A program made the position numbers and the translations under genes. The notes beneath the pieces are model-generated. The model was not told the DNA's origin. It did not search any database and saw nothing but the letters and a program-made list of their open reading frames with translations. Of a stretch of DNA of 39,299 nucleotides, positions 29,577-37,280 are shown piece after piece; position 1 is the first letter of the stretch; every line of letters begins with the position of its first letter. Source of the DNA: a virus; IMG/VR virus record IMGVR_UViG_3300042549_001746, positions 1 through 39,299 of that record; one strand, 5' to 3'.

Positions 29577-30005
29577 TTAGTTTACTGGCTTACACTGGTC
29601 AGGAGTTCCCTGAGGGGTTGGGCACGCCCAGAAAGCGTAAGGCTTCCCAGTTGTTTTGCTCGTTCCCTGTCGGAATATTCTCGCGCCGTGTACGCACGTT
29701 GGTGTTGTTGGCTGCGCCGATGCGGGCGGTGGGGTTTGCATTGGTGCCCCACCGAACGGATTGCCCGCCTGGGTTGGAGTTGATAATCCAGATTGCGTTG
29801 TGTCTGTAGTGGAACTCTGCGTCGATAAAGGGAGCACAGTGTAAGCACCTGCGACCTTCTTAGATACAGCAGCAATCTGTGTAGAGTAGTCGCCTACTCC
29901 TTCGAGCAATACACTGAGTTCATCAGCAGTGTTTGCACGAACGTTAATCAAATCACCATTAGGTGACTTCATAGAAACTTGTAGTTTCCAATCTTCGTTT
30001 GCCAT
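29577..30005 (-). CDS. Zinc-ribbon protein, candidate ssDNA-binding (142 aa)
   Basis: An N-terminal alpha/beta domain (WKLQVSMKSPNGDLINVRANTADELSVLLEGV), a ~45-residue Thr/Pro/Gln linker, and a C-terminal knuckle region (CVHGARIFRQGTSKTTGKPYAFWACP ... QCKPV) likely to bind zinc. It sits between the Fe-S nuclease and the helicase. Modular proteins with this layout in actinophage replication modules may replace SSB; that role is inference. Confidence 0.65.
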   Translation of the reverse strand: MANEDWKLQVSMKSPNGDLINVRANTADELSVLLEGVGDYSTQIAAVSKKVAGAYTVLPLSTQSSTTDTTQSGLSTPTQAGNPFGGAPMQTPPPASAQPTTPTCVHGARIFRQGTSKTTGKPYAFWACPTPQGTPDQCKPVN

Positions 30006-30008
30006 AAT

Positions 30009-30620
30009 TTATTTATCCTTCTTTGTGAATTGGCAGTGTTCTTTTAAGCCACAGAAACTGCACGATTGTAGGTTCGGTAGAAATATACCAGCCTTGCGTG
30101 CTTTGTCAAACCCATCAACAAAGTATTCAAGTGTGTCCAAGGTATATCTACTTAGGTCAATCATCTCTCCTGTCCCCGATTCACGAGACATCCAGTAGTT
30201 GCCTAGATTGACTTGCACTCCAAGCATCTGCTCGACTCCTACTTTGTAGAAGCCTAACTGAAGGTCAGAGGTTGGGCGTGTGCGTGAAGTCTTAAGGTCG
30301 ACAATCACAAGTTGTCCGTTAACCTCAAAAATTCTGTCGATAAACATCTTCACTGGCACGCCTGCGATGACTGGGTTCAACTCCAACTCGATGGCACGTG
30401 CACCTTGCGGAGTTGTCCAAATCTTCCAGTCAGGATTGTTCTGTCTCCACTTGATGTAGTTGTCTACCCAAACAGAGCCATTGATATTCCACCAGTTAGC
30501 ATCCTCTTTGTTAGGATTCTCCTTGGTGGCTCGACCTGCACGGCGTGCAGTCTCAAGATTTAGTCCTTCAGTTTCTTTGCGCCAGGCTTTAGCCCACAGT
30601 TCATTCGTTGTCGTAATCAT
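30009..30620 (-). CDS. Cas4/RecB-like Fe-S nuclease, C-terminal part (203 aa)
   Basis: Carries the catalytic centre of a PD-(D/E)XK exonuclease: FIDRIFEV (metal Asp), LVIVDLKTSR (D-x-K), a Q-containing helix (LQLGFYKVGVEQ), and the C-terminal C-SF-C-x5-C triplet (SCSFCGLKEHC) that holds three of the four Fe-S ligands in Cas4/AddB enzymes. The fourth cysteine and the motif I His/Glu are in the separate upstream ORF (30601-30789). ATG at 30620 (MITTTNELWAKAW) lies inside that ORF's end. Confidence 0.75.
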   Translation of the reverse strand: MITTTNELWAKAWRKETEGLNLETARRAGRATKENPNKEDANWWNINGSVWVDNYIKWRQNNPDWKIWTTPQGARAIELELNPVIAGVPVKMFIDRIFEVNGQLVIVDLKTSRTRPTSDLQLGFYKVGVEQMLGVQVNLGNYWMSRESGTGEMIDLSRYTLDTLEYFVDGFDKARKAGIFLPNLQSCSFCGLKEHCQFTKKDK

Positions 30621-30789
30621 ACAACTCCGTTGCGTAGTGGAAAGCACGTCCTCCTGCTGACCAGATGGATGGTTCCTCTGGAACCTGAAGTAGTCGACCT
30701 AGGTAGTACTGATACCCACAGGTCAGATAAGTTGTGAACGCTGAGTAACTTATGTGCTCAGGTAATTCGTATGAGTCTAACTTAATCAT
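30601..30789 (-). CDS. Cas4/RecB-like Fe-S nuclease, N-terminal part (62 aa)
   Basis: Shows the usual start of RecB/Cas4 nucleases (HISYSAFTTYLTCGYQYYL, with C24 as the first Fe-S ligand) and motif I (AFHYATELYD, H51 and E55). It stops at ...DNE-TGA, where the rest of the enzyme continues in the +1 frame from the same place. Either a programmed +1 shift at GAA-TGA, reassembly of two chains, or an indel explains this. Confidence 0.7.
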   Translation of the reverse strand: MIKLDSYELPEHISYSAFTTYLTCGYQYYLGRLLQVPEEPSIWSAGGRAFHYATELYDYDNE

Positions 30790-30931
30790 TGAGGAAGTCT
30801 GCTAGGTAGTCGACTTCTTCACGCAGTTCTTCAACAGATTTTTGAAGTTCGATAACAGCACTTGAAAGAACTGTAAGTGCATCATCTATATTAAAATGTT
30901 CTTCTTCGTGTCGCTTAAATGGATTCCACAT
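30782..30931 (-). CDS. First gene of replication operon, coiled-coil protein (49 aa)
   Basis: MWNPFKRHEEEHFNIDDALT followed by a short coiled coil (VIELQKSVEELREEVDYLADF). ATG 30931 has GACAGGAG six bases upstream. Its stop overlaps the nuclease start by 8 bases. The ribosome site is complementary to the loop of the 30953-31006 hairpin. Confidence 0.65.
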   Translation of the reverse strand: MWNPFKRHEEEHFNIDDALTVLSSAVIELQKSVEELREEVDYLADFLND

Positions 30932-31006
30932 AATTGCTCCTGTCTTAGTTGTTTAGATAGGTCCCCTCAGAGGACAGGAGGTGACTCAATGAGGGGACCT
31001 ATCTAA
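30932..31006 (-). promoter_or_regulatory. Leader hairpin with SD-complementary loop (candidate pseudoknot)
   Basis: A perfect 17-bp inverted repeat (30953-30969 with 30990-31006) encloses a 20-nt loop. In the leftward RNA the loop contains CTCCTGTC, an exact complement of the downstream GACAGGAG ribosome site of the 49-aa gene, so an H-type pseudoknot could close the site. On the plus strand the same loop reads AGGAGGTGA, a perfect Shine-Dalgarno, ahead of a 5-codon ORF (MRGPI, 30989-31006). Confidence 0.6.
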
Positions 31007-31118
31007 TATTCAGTTGATTATATATTATAATATATATTATTATATAGGCGCCTTAGCGCCTTATATAGTATATTATATATTAATAATTTAATTATACACA
31101 TACCCTGATTGGATACTT
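31007..31118. promoter_or_regulatory. AT-rich divergent promoter region
   Basis: Almost pure A/T with TATAAT (31026-31031) and ATTATA copies on both strands, interrupted by a GC hairpin AGGCGC-CTTA-GCGCCT (31049-31064 region). It separates the leftward replication operon from the rightward methyltransferase gene and must carry both promoters; the -35 boxes cannot be fixed. A secondary origin is possible. Confidence 0.5.
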
Positions 31119-31691
31119 ATGAGCGACACGCCGACATTCCCCAACTGGTTCGAAAGCCAGAGGGCAAACTTCGAGGAACAACTTACCCATCTGGCTGGCA
31201 AGCCTGACCTCAAGTTCCTCCAGATAGGTGCATACACTGGCGATGCCAGCGTCTGGCTATGTGAGAATATCCTAACTGACCCTACCTCAAGGCTAACCGA
31301 TGTTGACACCTGGTCTGGGTCAGGTGAAGAACACAAGGACATCGATTTCGATAAGGTGTACGCATACTACGAGTCACGAGTTGCCCCGTATCAAAAGGTT
31401 GTGGCACTGAAGATGACCAGTGATGATTACTTTAAGTGGCACCTGATACCTGACCGAGACTTTGTATACGTTGACGGCGACCACACCTCCGCTCAGGTTG
31501 AGCGTGATGCTGAGAACTCTTGGTCCCTACTTAAGTCAGGTGGCATCCTTGCCTTTGACGATTACCTATGGGGTCAGGACTTAGCACCTGAACTCACCCC
31601 TAAGCCAGCCATTGACAGATTCCTGCTCACCCATACCAATGAGTATCAAATCCTGGTCGATAATTATCAGGTTTGGCTCCGCAAGAAATGA
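31119..31691 (+). CDS. Class I SAM-dependent methyltransferase (190 aa)
   Basis: FLQIGAYTGDASVWL (about 31-45) is motif I for S-adenosylmethionine. TDVDTWSG is the acidic motif II, and FVYVDGDHTSAQVERDAENS with GGILAFDDY is the pattern of Methyltransf_24-like and TylF-like enzymes. The acceptor is unknown; glycan or small-molecule O-methylation is common for the family. It is the only plus-strand gene between two leftward operons, with its own AT-rich upstream region and a terminator just beyond, i.e. moron-like. No good ribosome site is visible. Confidence 0.8.
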   Translation: MSDTPTFPNWFESQRANFEEQLTHLAGKPDLKFLQIGAYTGDASVWLCENILTDPTSRLTDVDTWSGSGEEHKDIDFDKVYAYYESRVAPYQKVVALKMTSDDYFKWHLIPDRDFVYVDGDHTSAQVERDAENSWSLLKSGGILAFDDYLWGQDLAPELTPKPAIDRFLLTHTNEYQILVDNYQVWLRKK

Positions 31692-31692
31692 C

Positions 31693-31735
31693 AAAAAGAC
31701 CCCCAAGCCATAGGTTTCCCTATGACCTGAGGGTC
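31693..31735 (-). terminator. Late-operon intrinsic terminator
   Basis: In the leftward direction GACCC/GGGTC closes around an inner 6-bp helix CATAGG/CCTATG capped by a GAAA tetraloop, followed by TCTTTTTG. This ends transcription of the lysis cassette. A second GC hairpin CGCCC/GGGCG lies at about 31749-31764, between it and the last gene. Confidence 0.75.
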
Positions 31736-31784
31736 AATGTGTCTCTATCGCCCTGCTAGGGGCGTATACGAGGATGTTTTAGAA

Positions 31785-31976
31785 CTACTTAGTACGTCCG
31801 AACTCAGGTGAGTTGGTGTCTAGAGCCTTGAGGATAGGACCAACGAAGCCTGCTACGAATGCAGAGGCAAGCACCTTTGGGTCGTGCTGTCCTGCCATAT
31901 AGAGCGCGACCACTGCTGTGGCTGCTGCTCTAAAATAAGACAGTCCGATTTGCTTTAGTTTATTTGTGTCGAACAT
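31785..31976 (-). CDS. Holin, r1t-like (63 aa)
   Basis: MFDTNKLKQIGLSYFRAAAT followed by a hydrophobic alanine/valine helix and a second weak hydrophobic segment (LASAFVAGFVGPILKAL), then DTNSPEFG. This arrangement (one basic helix, GQHDPK turn, second helix, PEFG tail) is that of r1t-type holins of actinophages. It would form membrane holes to release the CHAP endolysin encoded just upstream. AAGGAG precedes the ATG. Confidence 0.75.
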   Translation of the reverse strand: MFDTNKLKQIGLSYFRAAATAVVALYMAGQHDPKVLASAFVAGFVGPILKALDTNSPEFGRTK

Positions 31977-31985
31977 ATGTTCTCC

Positions 31986-32495
31986 TTATGACTTGAAGAC
32001 TGGCTTACCAAATCCCACGATGAACACAGGTAGTGACTTCTTGAGAGTAGCGCCATTCTTTTTCTTGTATGCACGCTTCTTGAGGCAGACTTCTCCTCCG
32101 TTGCGCTGGTCGCCCTTCTTGTCTGGGCTGGTATTACCTTCGATACAGGTTACAGTTCCGTCTCCGTTGTCTCTAACCACGATTCCAACGTGGCTAATAC
32201 GGTCAATACCATCATTGGGAAAATCAAAGAAAACAATATCCCCAGGTAGTGGAGTCGCTTCATCTACTTTTTCCCAAGCGCCCTTCTTAATGAACGCTTG
32301 CGCTCCCGCCAAAGTGCTGACCACATTAGGAATCTTAAGTCCCACTTCATTTGCACACCAATTCACGAACGAGCCACACCAAGGTAGGAAGTTAGCCTTA
32401 GTGAAAGCGCCGTACTTTGTCTCGTTATCTTTCGGACCTTCAATGACACCGACTTCCCCACGTGCCACCTTAATAAAGTCATTACGTTGACCCAT
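31986..32495 (-). CDS. CHAP-domain endolysin (169 aa)
   Basis: A single CHAP (NlpC/P60-like) peptidoglycan hydrolase. C40 lies in LPWCGSFVNW, H102 in RISHVGIVV, and the third-position residue in CIEGNTSP (E119/N121). It would cut peptide cross-links or the amide bond of host peptidoglycan. There is no signal peptide and no recognised cell-wall binding domain apart from a short basic C-terminal tail (KKRAYKKKNGATLKK). TAATG coupling with the 80-aa membrane protein. Confidence 0.85.
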   Translation of the reverse strand: MGQRNDFIKVARGEVGVIEGPKDNETKYGAFTKANFLPWCGSFVNWCANEVGLKIPNVVSTLAGAQAFIKKGAWEKVDEATPLPGDIVFFDFPNDGIDRISHVGIVVRDNGDGTVTCIEGNTSPDKKGDQRNGGEVCLKKRAYKKKNGATLKKSLPVFIVGFGKPVFKS

Positions 32496-32737
32496 TATTC
32501 ACTCGCCTTCTTGTCCACCTTAGCAAAGGCAGCATTGATTTCATCTGTTGTTAGGCTTCCATCTGCTAGGTAGAAGCGGGCTAGGGCTTCAAGTACTCGT
32601 GCTGCACCAAGTGCACCAGCGAGGACTGCTGCCTGCCAGACTTCGATACCCACTAGGGAACCAGCACCGATAACTCCCAGTGCTTCTGCTGCAATAACTG
32701 CGAGGATTCGCATCATTACATTCTTCAATGTATCCAT
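32495..32737 (-). CDS. Small membrane protein, second holin candidate (80 aa)
   Basis: Two hydrophobic segments (ILAVIAAEALGVIGAGSLVG and VWQAAVLAGALGAARVLEAL) are followed by a polar tail (YLADGSLTTDEINAAF). TAATG coupling with both neighbours. Two-helix proteins beside endolysins are usually holins or antiholins. Confidence 0.65.
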   Translation of the reverse strand: MDTLKNVMMRILAVIAAEALGVIGAGSLVGIEVWQAAVLAGALGAARVLEALARFYLADGSLTTDEINAAFAKVDKKASE

Positions 32738-32910
32738 TATTCATCGTCCTTTAGGTTACGTAAGTTAAGCGTGACTGTCCAGATGACTAGGCAAATCACG
32801 ATTGCATAACCAACAACTGTCTTGGCAGACCCTTCAAGGACTACCCAAGCAACGAACATTCCAAGGAGTGTCCATAGTTGATTGGCAATATCTGATAGCA
32901 GTTTCTTCAT
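32737..32910 (-). CDS. Two-helix membrane protein (57 aa)
   Basis: MKKLLSDIANQLWTLLGMFV continues into a hydrophobic segment, then a second helix (GYAIVICLVIWTVTL) and a charged tail NLRNLKDDE. TAATG overlaps at both ends. A third lysis-region membrane protein, so holin/antiholin roles are shared or one is a spanin-like helper. Confidence 0.65.
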   Translation of the reverse strand: MKKLLSDIANQLWTLLGMFVAWVVLEGSAKTVVGYAIVICLVIWTVTLNLRNLKDDE

Positions 32911-34310
32911 TATGGTTTTCTCCTGTACGCAGCGGTTGCGGCAGCGCCTGCTGCTGCCTGGGTTGCTATGCCACCAGCGATGATGGCTGATACGACTACC
33001 TCTTCGGCAGTCTCGCGAACTTCAGGTGGCAGGTCTGCACCCACGCTACCTAGGGCAGCGAGTGCTGCACCTGGGTCGGTAAACATTTCTTGCAGCAATG
33101 CTGCTGGGTCTTGCAATAAAGCCACAGCAATTGCGACTTCTGCTGTAACTACTACACCGTTATCCAACTCAACTGGAGTTGATGGTGGTAGACTTTCTAA
33201 ATTAACATCACTTACACTTGGAGGTTGCGATGGAGTATCAGGCACTGATGGTTGTACGGGCGCTGGAGTTGGCTCTGGCAAAGGCTCAGGATTTACTACA
33301 GGCGGTTCCTCTTGGGCAACCTCAGTCGGAGGCTCAGGTGCAACTTCTGGTGCAGGCTCTGGTTCAGGTTCAGCGACAGGCTCTGGCTCTGGAGCAGGTT
33401 CTGGCGCAGGTTCCTCAACAGCAGGAGGCTCTTCAGCAGGAGCAGGTGGTTCCTCAGGCGGTGCAACAGGTTCGGGAGCAGGCTCTGGAATGGGCTGCGG
33501 AGCAGGTGCTGGTGCAACTGGCGCAGGAGCAGGGACTGGTTGAGGCTGAGGCTCAGGTTGAGGTGCTGGCTGCGGAGCAGGTGCAGGAGTTGGTTCAGGT
33601 TCCACTGCTGGAGGCGGAGTAGGTACACTTGTACCAGATTCCGTACCACTCGAAGGAGGATTAGATGTTGCAGTCGTTGTATCTACTACTGTTGTTGTGT
33701 CTTGGATTGCTGTTGGCGTATCAGAAGAAACAGTTTGAGTATCAGATGAAGTTACAGTTGTCGAAGTATCGACAGAGGGAGTCTGAGTTTCAACAGTTGA
33801 GGGAGCAGTTTGTGTCTCTACAGAGTTCTCAGTCACAGAAGGACTTGGACTTGGAGAAGAAGTTTGAGCAGTTGAAGACTCAGTGGCAGATGGAGAGGGA
33901 GAAGGCTCTACGCTTGGCTCAGGAGTTGGCGATGGAGAAGGGCTCGGTTCAGGAGAGGGCGAAGGCTCTGGAGTGGGACTTGCAGTAACTACTCCGTTGT
34001 AATAACCCAGAGAACTATCAGCAAGATTATCGCTAACATAAACATTGAACTGTCCAGCGTATCCGCCTTCACAGAACAGTCTTGGGATGTACCCTCTGCC
34101 ATCAAAGAATTGAGCACTGTTGTCCCATCCGATTTGAAAGGACTGTTGGGTTCCATCTTGCCTGGCACAGACAACAGTAGCGTTAGCCTGTGCTGCTTGT
34201 GAAACAGGACTCCAAAAGAATGACGTGCCTAATACAATAAAGAATACTGCTAACTTACTTGCTCTTACTCTCGCAGAGGATAAGGTAAATCTGGTCAACG
34301 CGTTGTTCAA
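32910..34310 (-). CDS. Secreted Pro/Glu/Ser-rich protein with membrane tail (466 aa)
   Basis: The signal segment ASKLAVFFIVLGTSFFWSPVSQAAQA is followed by a ~65-residue domain with two cysteines (VVCARQDG ... RLFCEGG). Then come ~270 residues of low-complexity P-S-P, T/S and P-E-P repeats, a ~60-residue folded part and a C-terminal hydrophobic segment with basic end (ATAAYRRKP). This would span the cell wall from a membrane anchor. The start is TTG at 34310 and uncertain. It lies in the lysis cassette. Could disrupt the envelope, or be displayed on cells or virions. Confidence 0.65.
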   Translation of the reverse strand: MNNALTRFTLSSARVRASKLAVFFIVLGTSFFWSPVSQAAQANATVVCARQDGTQQSFQIGWDNSAQFFDGRGYIPRLFCEGGYAGQFNVYVSDNLADSSLGYYNGVVTASPTPEPSPSPEPSPSPSPTPEPSVEPSPSPSATESSTAQTSSPSPSPSVTENSVETQTAPSTVETQTPSVDTSTTVTSSDTQTVSSDTPTAIQDTTTVVDTTTATSNPPSSGTESGTSVPTPPPAVEPEPTPAPAPQPAPQPEPQPQPVPAPAPVAPAPAPQPIPEPAPEPVAPPEEPPAPAEEPPAVEEPAPEPAPEPEPVAEPEPEPAPEVAPEPPTEVAQEEPPVVNPEPLPEPTPAPVQPSVPDTPSQPPSVSDVNLESLPPSTPVELDNGVVVTAEVAIAVALLQDPAALLQEMFTDPGAALAALGSVGADLPPEVRETAEEVVVSAIIAGGIATQAAAGAAATAAYRRKP

Positions 34311-34479
34311 CTCGGTCCAATCGCTCGGTGTTGATATTAACTGCGTCCCTCATCGAACCGCCACCATTCGGTTTAAGTTCTTCTAAGTAGTGCTTGACTA
34401 ACCATCTGATTGCTGCTGTAAAACCACCAAGCAGAGTCATTATGGCAACGGCAAAGCCTGCCCATTCTGTTGGTGTCAT
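34255..34479 (-). CDS. Membrane protein with coiled-coil tail (74 aa)
   Basis: One membrane helix (WAGFAVAIMTLLGGFTAAIRWLV), then a Gly/Pro-containing turn and a short coiled coil (NINTERLDRVEQRVDQIYLIL). The layout is like DUF2746-type actinophage proteins found between tail and lysis genes. TAATG coupling with the tail protein gene. Confidence 0.65.
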   Translation of the reverse strand: MTPTEWAGFAVAIMTLLGGFTAAIRWLVKHYLEELKPNGGGSMRDAVNINTERLDRVEQRVDQIYLILCESKSK

Positions 34480-36452
34480 TAGACCGTCCTAATCGTTATA
34501 TTAATTACTCCACCGAATCCGCTAAATCGCTTATCTGGTGGGGTGGCACGTTGGAAAGATACTTGTTCGATAACTGCCTGACGGGATTCGCCAGTAGTTA
34601 GGTCTTGCCAGGTGAGTACATCACCCAATTCTTCGATGTCTTCAAGGGTAAGAATCTTTTCAAAAGCCTTACCTTCGTATCCAATCATTGAGTTATATCT
34701 GTCTGTCTCTAGGTCATAGCAGTAGACAGGGAACTGGATAACTCTCTGACGAGGTGTAGCAATAGTTGCTTTAGCCTGATAGCCCTTGAATACAGGACCC
34801 TTAGTGTTATCGGTTGCATCACGATAAAGGATAAACTTATAGGCTACATATTCCTGCGCTGTTGCAGGAGAAGATGTAGTTACTTCAATAGGATTGATAG
34901 ATGCGTCGTATGAGATATGGTCATATTCAGTGCCATCTTTATCAACAGTCTCAAGAGTCATTGAGCCAAATGAGAAGTCACCGCGTCCAAGTAGGCGCTT
35001 AAAGTTCTTAGGCTCAAGTGTTCCGTATCGGATATTACCTGTAGTCAGATAGCCAGAGGTGCGTAGAGTGCTGGCGCTTTCAATATAGATTGAACCATTA
35101 GTACTGCCAGCCTTGGCTGTTACAAATACAAGTTGGTCTGTGCCATTAGCAAACGCACAGCCTGTTGTTACGTGTCCAGTAACACCGTCCATATACAAGT
35201 CATTAGCCCAAGCAAAGCGTAGGGTTTCTAATTCGTTAGATAGGTCAAGACGGATTACTCCAGCCTCACCATCTACGCCAGTGGCGCACCAGATGTAGTG
35301 GTCACGTGCTGCAAAGTCATAGCAAGGCTGTGATGTTTCTACAATAAGTGGACCATAGTTAAGTGAACCATCTTGGTCAGATACCGCTGCAGCACGAATA
35401 CCCTTGTTGGTGCCAATCATCATATAGCCAAGGTAGTAATAAATTCTGTGAACAATCTCGCCTACTGGTAGTTCTGCTGCTACTACTGCTGAGGTTAGAG
35501 TTGGCATAACACCAGAGGTGTTAAGCGTGAACTTCTGAATAGTAGACTGAATGCCGTTGTATCCAGCAACATAGATAGCAGGACCTGATGCTGCTACAGA
35601 TGTGTATACGTGGGTAGAAGTTGGGTGTGTATATACAGGGCTTGGCATTGCAGTTGCTGATGTTGAGAACTCATAGACTTTGTTATCAGCACACATTACA
35701 ATACGGTCTTTGACGTATTCCATAGTTGCGTTTGCAACTGCACCAATCTCGTCAAACATAGTTACTACGTCGGCGGTAGATGCAGAAGAGCCAGTCAATG
35801 GCTTCTTGTACACAGTCTTCTTGGTTGCTGTATTGGTAATCCAATAGGCGAATGTTCCGTCGTCGCACATAGCAAAGACTGGGGCATCAGTGCCTGAGTT
35901 GTAATCTACGAAGTGGGTAACTGTGCCATCTAGCGCAATCTTATCTACGTCATACTCATCGCGCAGCAATACACCTGAGGTGTTGCTCCACTTGATAGAG
36001 CGTACGTGCTGTTGCACGCTACCATTGGAAGCAATAGTTCCAGTAGTTTCGTGGGTAGATGTGCAAGACGAGAGAAGTGTTACCTGTCCCTTGGTCCATA
36101 CGTCCACACCTTTAGAATCGGCAAAGCGATAGCGCCCGTTTTCATCTGTTGTTGCAGGGTCAAAGAACTTGATGCCTGAACCAGAGTGGAACGATGCTTG
36201 GCTACGAATCCACCAACCAGTTAGAGACTGCTCGCCAGGCTCAGAGCCATTGTCAAACTGGTCCTTACGAAAGGGTGCAGTCTGACGGATATAAGGGCGT
36301 GAGTCATTGATTGCATAGAAGAATGGGAGTCCACCAATGGCTACGTCGTAAGACATATCGGTGTTCTGCCATACTGCTGTAGATGAAACTACACCAACGT
36401 CAACTGCGATAGACCTATTGGCTCTACCATCTGTTATGTCGCGACCAGCCAC
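34479..36452 (-). CDS. Large tail protein, propeller-like (657 aa)
   Basis: A GTG start at 36452 with AGGAG upstream. The sequence is beta-rich with about six repeated blades (for example FAMCDDGTFAYWITN, IVMCADNKVYEFS, AIYVAGYNGIQSTIQKF, HYIWCATGVDGEAGVIRLDL), suggesting a beta-propeller, followed by a C-terminal beta domain. Candidates are a tail-nozzle or hub protein of a short tail. No depolymerase catalytic motif is evident. Confidence 0.7.
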   Translation of the reverse strand: MAGRDITDGRANRSIAVDVGVVSSTAVWQNTDMSYDVAIGGLPFFYAINDSRPYIRQTAPFRKDQFDNGSEPGEQSLTGWWIRSQASFHSGSGIKFFDPATTDENGRYRFADSKGVDVWTKGQVTLLSSCTSTHETTGTIASNGSVQQHVRSIKWSNTSGVLLRDEYDVDKIALDGTVTHFVDYNSGTDAPVFAMCDDGTFAYWITNTATKKTVYKKPLTGSSASTADVVTMFDEIGAVANATMEYVKDRIVMCADNKVYEFSTSATAMPSPVYTHPTSTHVYTSVAASGPAIYVAGYNGIQSTIQKFTLNTSGVMPTLTSAVVAAELPVGEIVHRIYYYLGYMMIGTNKGIRAAAVSDQDGSLNYGPLIVETSQPCYDFAARDHYIWCATGVDGEAGVIRLDLSNELETLRFAWANDLYMDGVTGHVTTGCAFANGTDQLVFVTAKAGSTNGSIYIESASTLRTSGYLTTGNIRYGTLEPKNFKRLLGRGDFSFGSMTLETVDKDGTEYDHISYDASINPIEVTTSSPATAQEYVAYKFILYRDATDNTKGPVFKGYQAKATIATPRQRVIQFPVYCYDLETDRYNSMIGYEGKAFEKILTLEDIEELGDVLTWQDLTTGESRQAVIEQVSFQRATPPDKRFSGFGGVINITIRTV

Positions 36453-36509
36453 GTTACTCCTTAGATAGAAAAATTAGTGGGTAGTTTCCGTCCATACCCA
36501 GGGAACTTA
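36453..36509. other. Short intergenic gap in tail module
   Basis: 57 bases with the ribosome site of the 657-aa gene. Nothing else is visible. Confidence 0.5.
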
Positions 36510-36746
36510 TTAGATGACTAGCGTTGCTGCTTCTTCTTCGGTAAGTGGTGTTCCTGCTACCAACTTAGCCTTAGCAGATGCCTTAAGTGCAGCAAGTGCT
36601 TCTGCTGCTGCTTCACGTTCTGCTTGCTCTGCAGCAAATGCTGCTGCGTCTGCTTCGCGCTGTGCAATTTCTTCTGCTGTAAGGTCACGTTCTGTAACTT
36701 CGCCTGTTTCGCAGTTAACTTCGATTGCTGTAAGTGTGTCTGTCAT
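36510..36746 (-). CDS. Ala/Glu-rich helical protein (78 aa)
   Basis: A short beta start (TAIEVNCETGEVTERDLT) is followed by one long Ala/Glu helix (EEIAQREADAAAFAAEQAER...) and a C-terminal LTEEEAATLVI. Similar helical proteins behind tail-fibre genes act as fibre assembly chaperones. AAGGAG precedes the ATG. The role is inferred from position. Confidence 0.65.
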   Translation of the reverse strand: MTDTLTAIEVNCETGEVTERDLTAEEIAQREADAAAFAAEQAEREAAAEALAALKASAKAKLVAGTPLTEEEAATLVI

Positions 36747-36755
36747 TTTATCTCC

Positions 36756-37271
36756 TTATGAGTTTTTAATACCGTAAAGGTATGCTGTGCTATTTTGGAC
36801 AAATGAATTTCCGCCAAAAGGTGCCAGAGTAACGCTTGTTACTGCTGCAGAGTTTGTAATTGAATTTGCCGCAAAGTTCATATTCCAACTAGAAGTAGAA
36901 TTGTTTTCTACAGCACCTTCTGATGAAAGAGTTTTAATGCCTGTTGAATTATAATTTGCTATATATATATCACAGTTAGAAAAAGTTGATGCTGTGCTAT
37001 TTGCACCATTTGCTGATGCCGCAATATTAAATCCTGTGCTAGTGCTACTAGCGGTTGAATTAGTTACTGCGTAAAATCCTCGCCACTGTCTGGCAGATTC
37101 ACCATTAAAATTTATATCTATATCTGTATAAACAGATGATTCGCCTGTTCTTAAAGAACATTTAACAATTAAATCTGTGTACGTGTTTGGAATTGAAGTA
37201 AATGCAATAGAAGAAGCACCACCAGACCCTACGGTCGAAGAGGCTATAAGTGTATATGTAGGTGTCGGCAT
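36756..37271 (-). CDS. Tail paralog 4 (171 aa)
   Basis: A member of a tandem family that shares an N-terminal strand pair LIASSTVGSGGASSIAFTSI, a central Y(T/K).L.(V/I) strand and a C-terminal AYLYGIKNS end. A beta-sandwich, lectin-like receptor-binding protein is likely. AAGGAG precedes the ATG. Confidence 0.7.
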   Translation of the reverse strand: MPTPTYTLIASSTVGSGGASSIAFTSIPNTYTDLIVKCSLRTGESSVYTDIDINFNGESARQWRGFYAVTNSTASSTSTGFNIAASANGANSTASTFSNCDIYIANYNSTGIKTLSSEGAVENNSTSSWNMNFAANSITNSAAVTSVTLAPFGGNSFVQNSTAYLYGIKNS

Positions 37272-37280
37272 ATTGTCTCC

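Noticed and set aside
32968-33749. Several long Ser/Gly-, Gln- or Arg/Trp-rich ORFs on both strands
   Set aside because: Shadows of the low-complexity Pro/Ser/Glu gene at 32910-34310.
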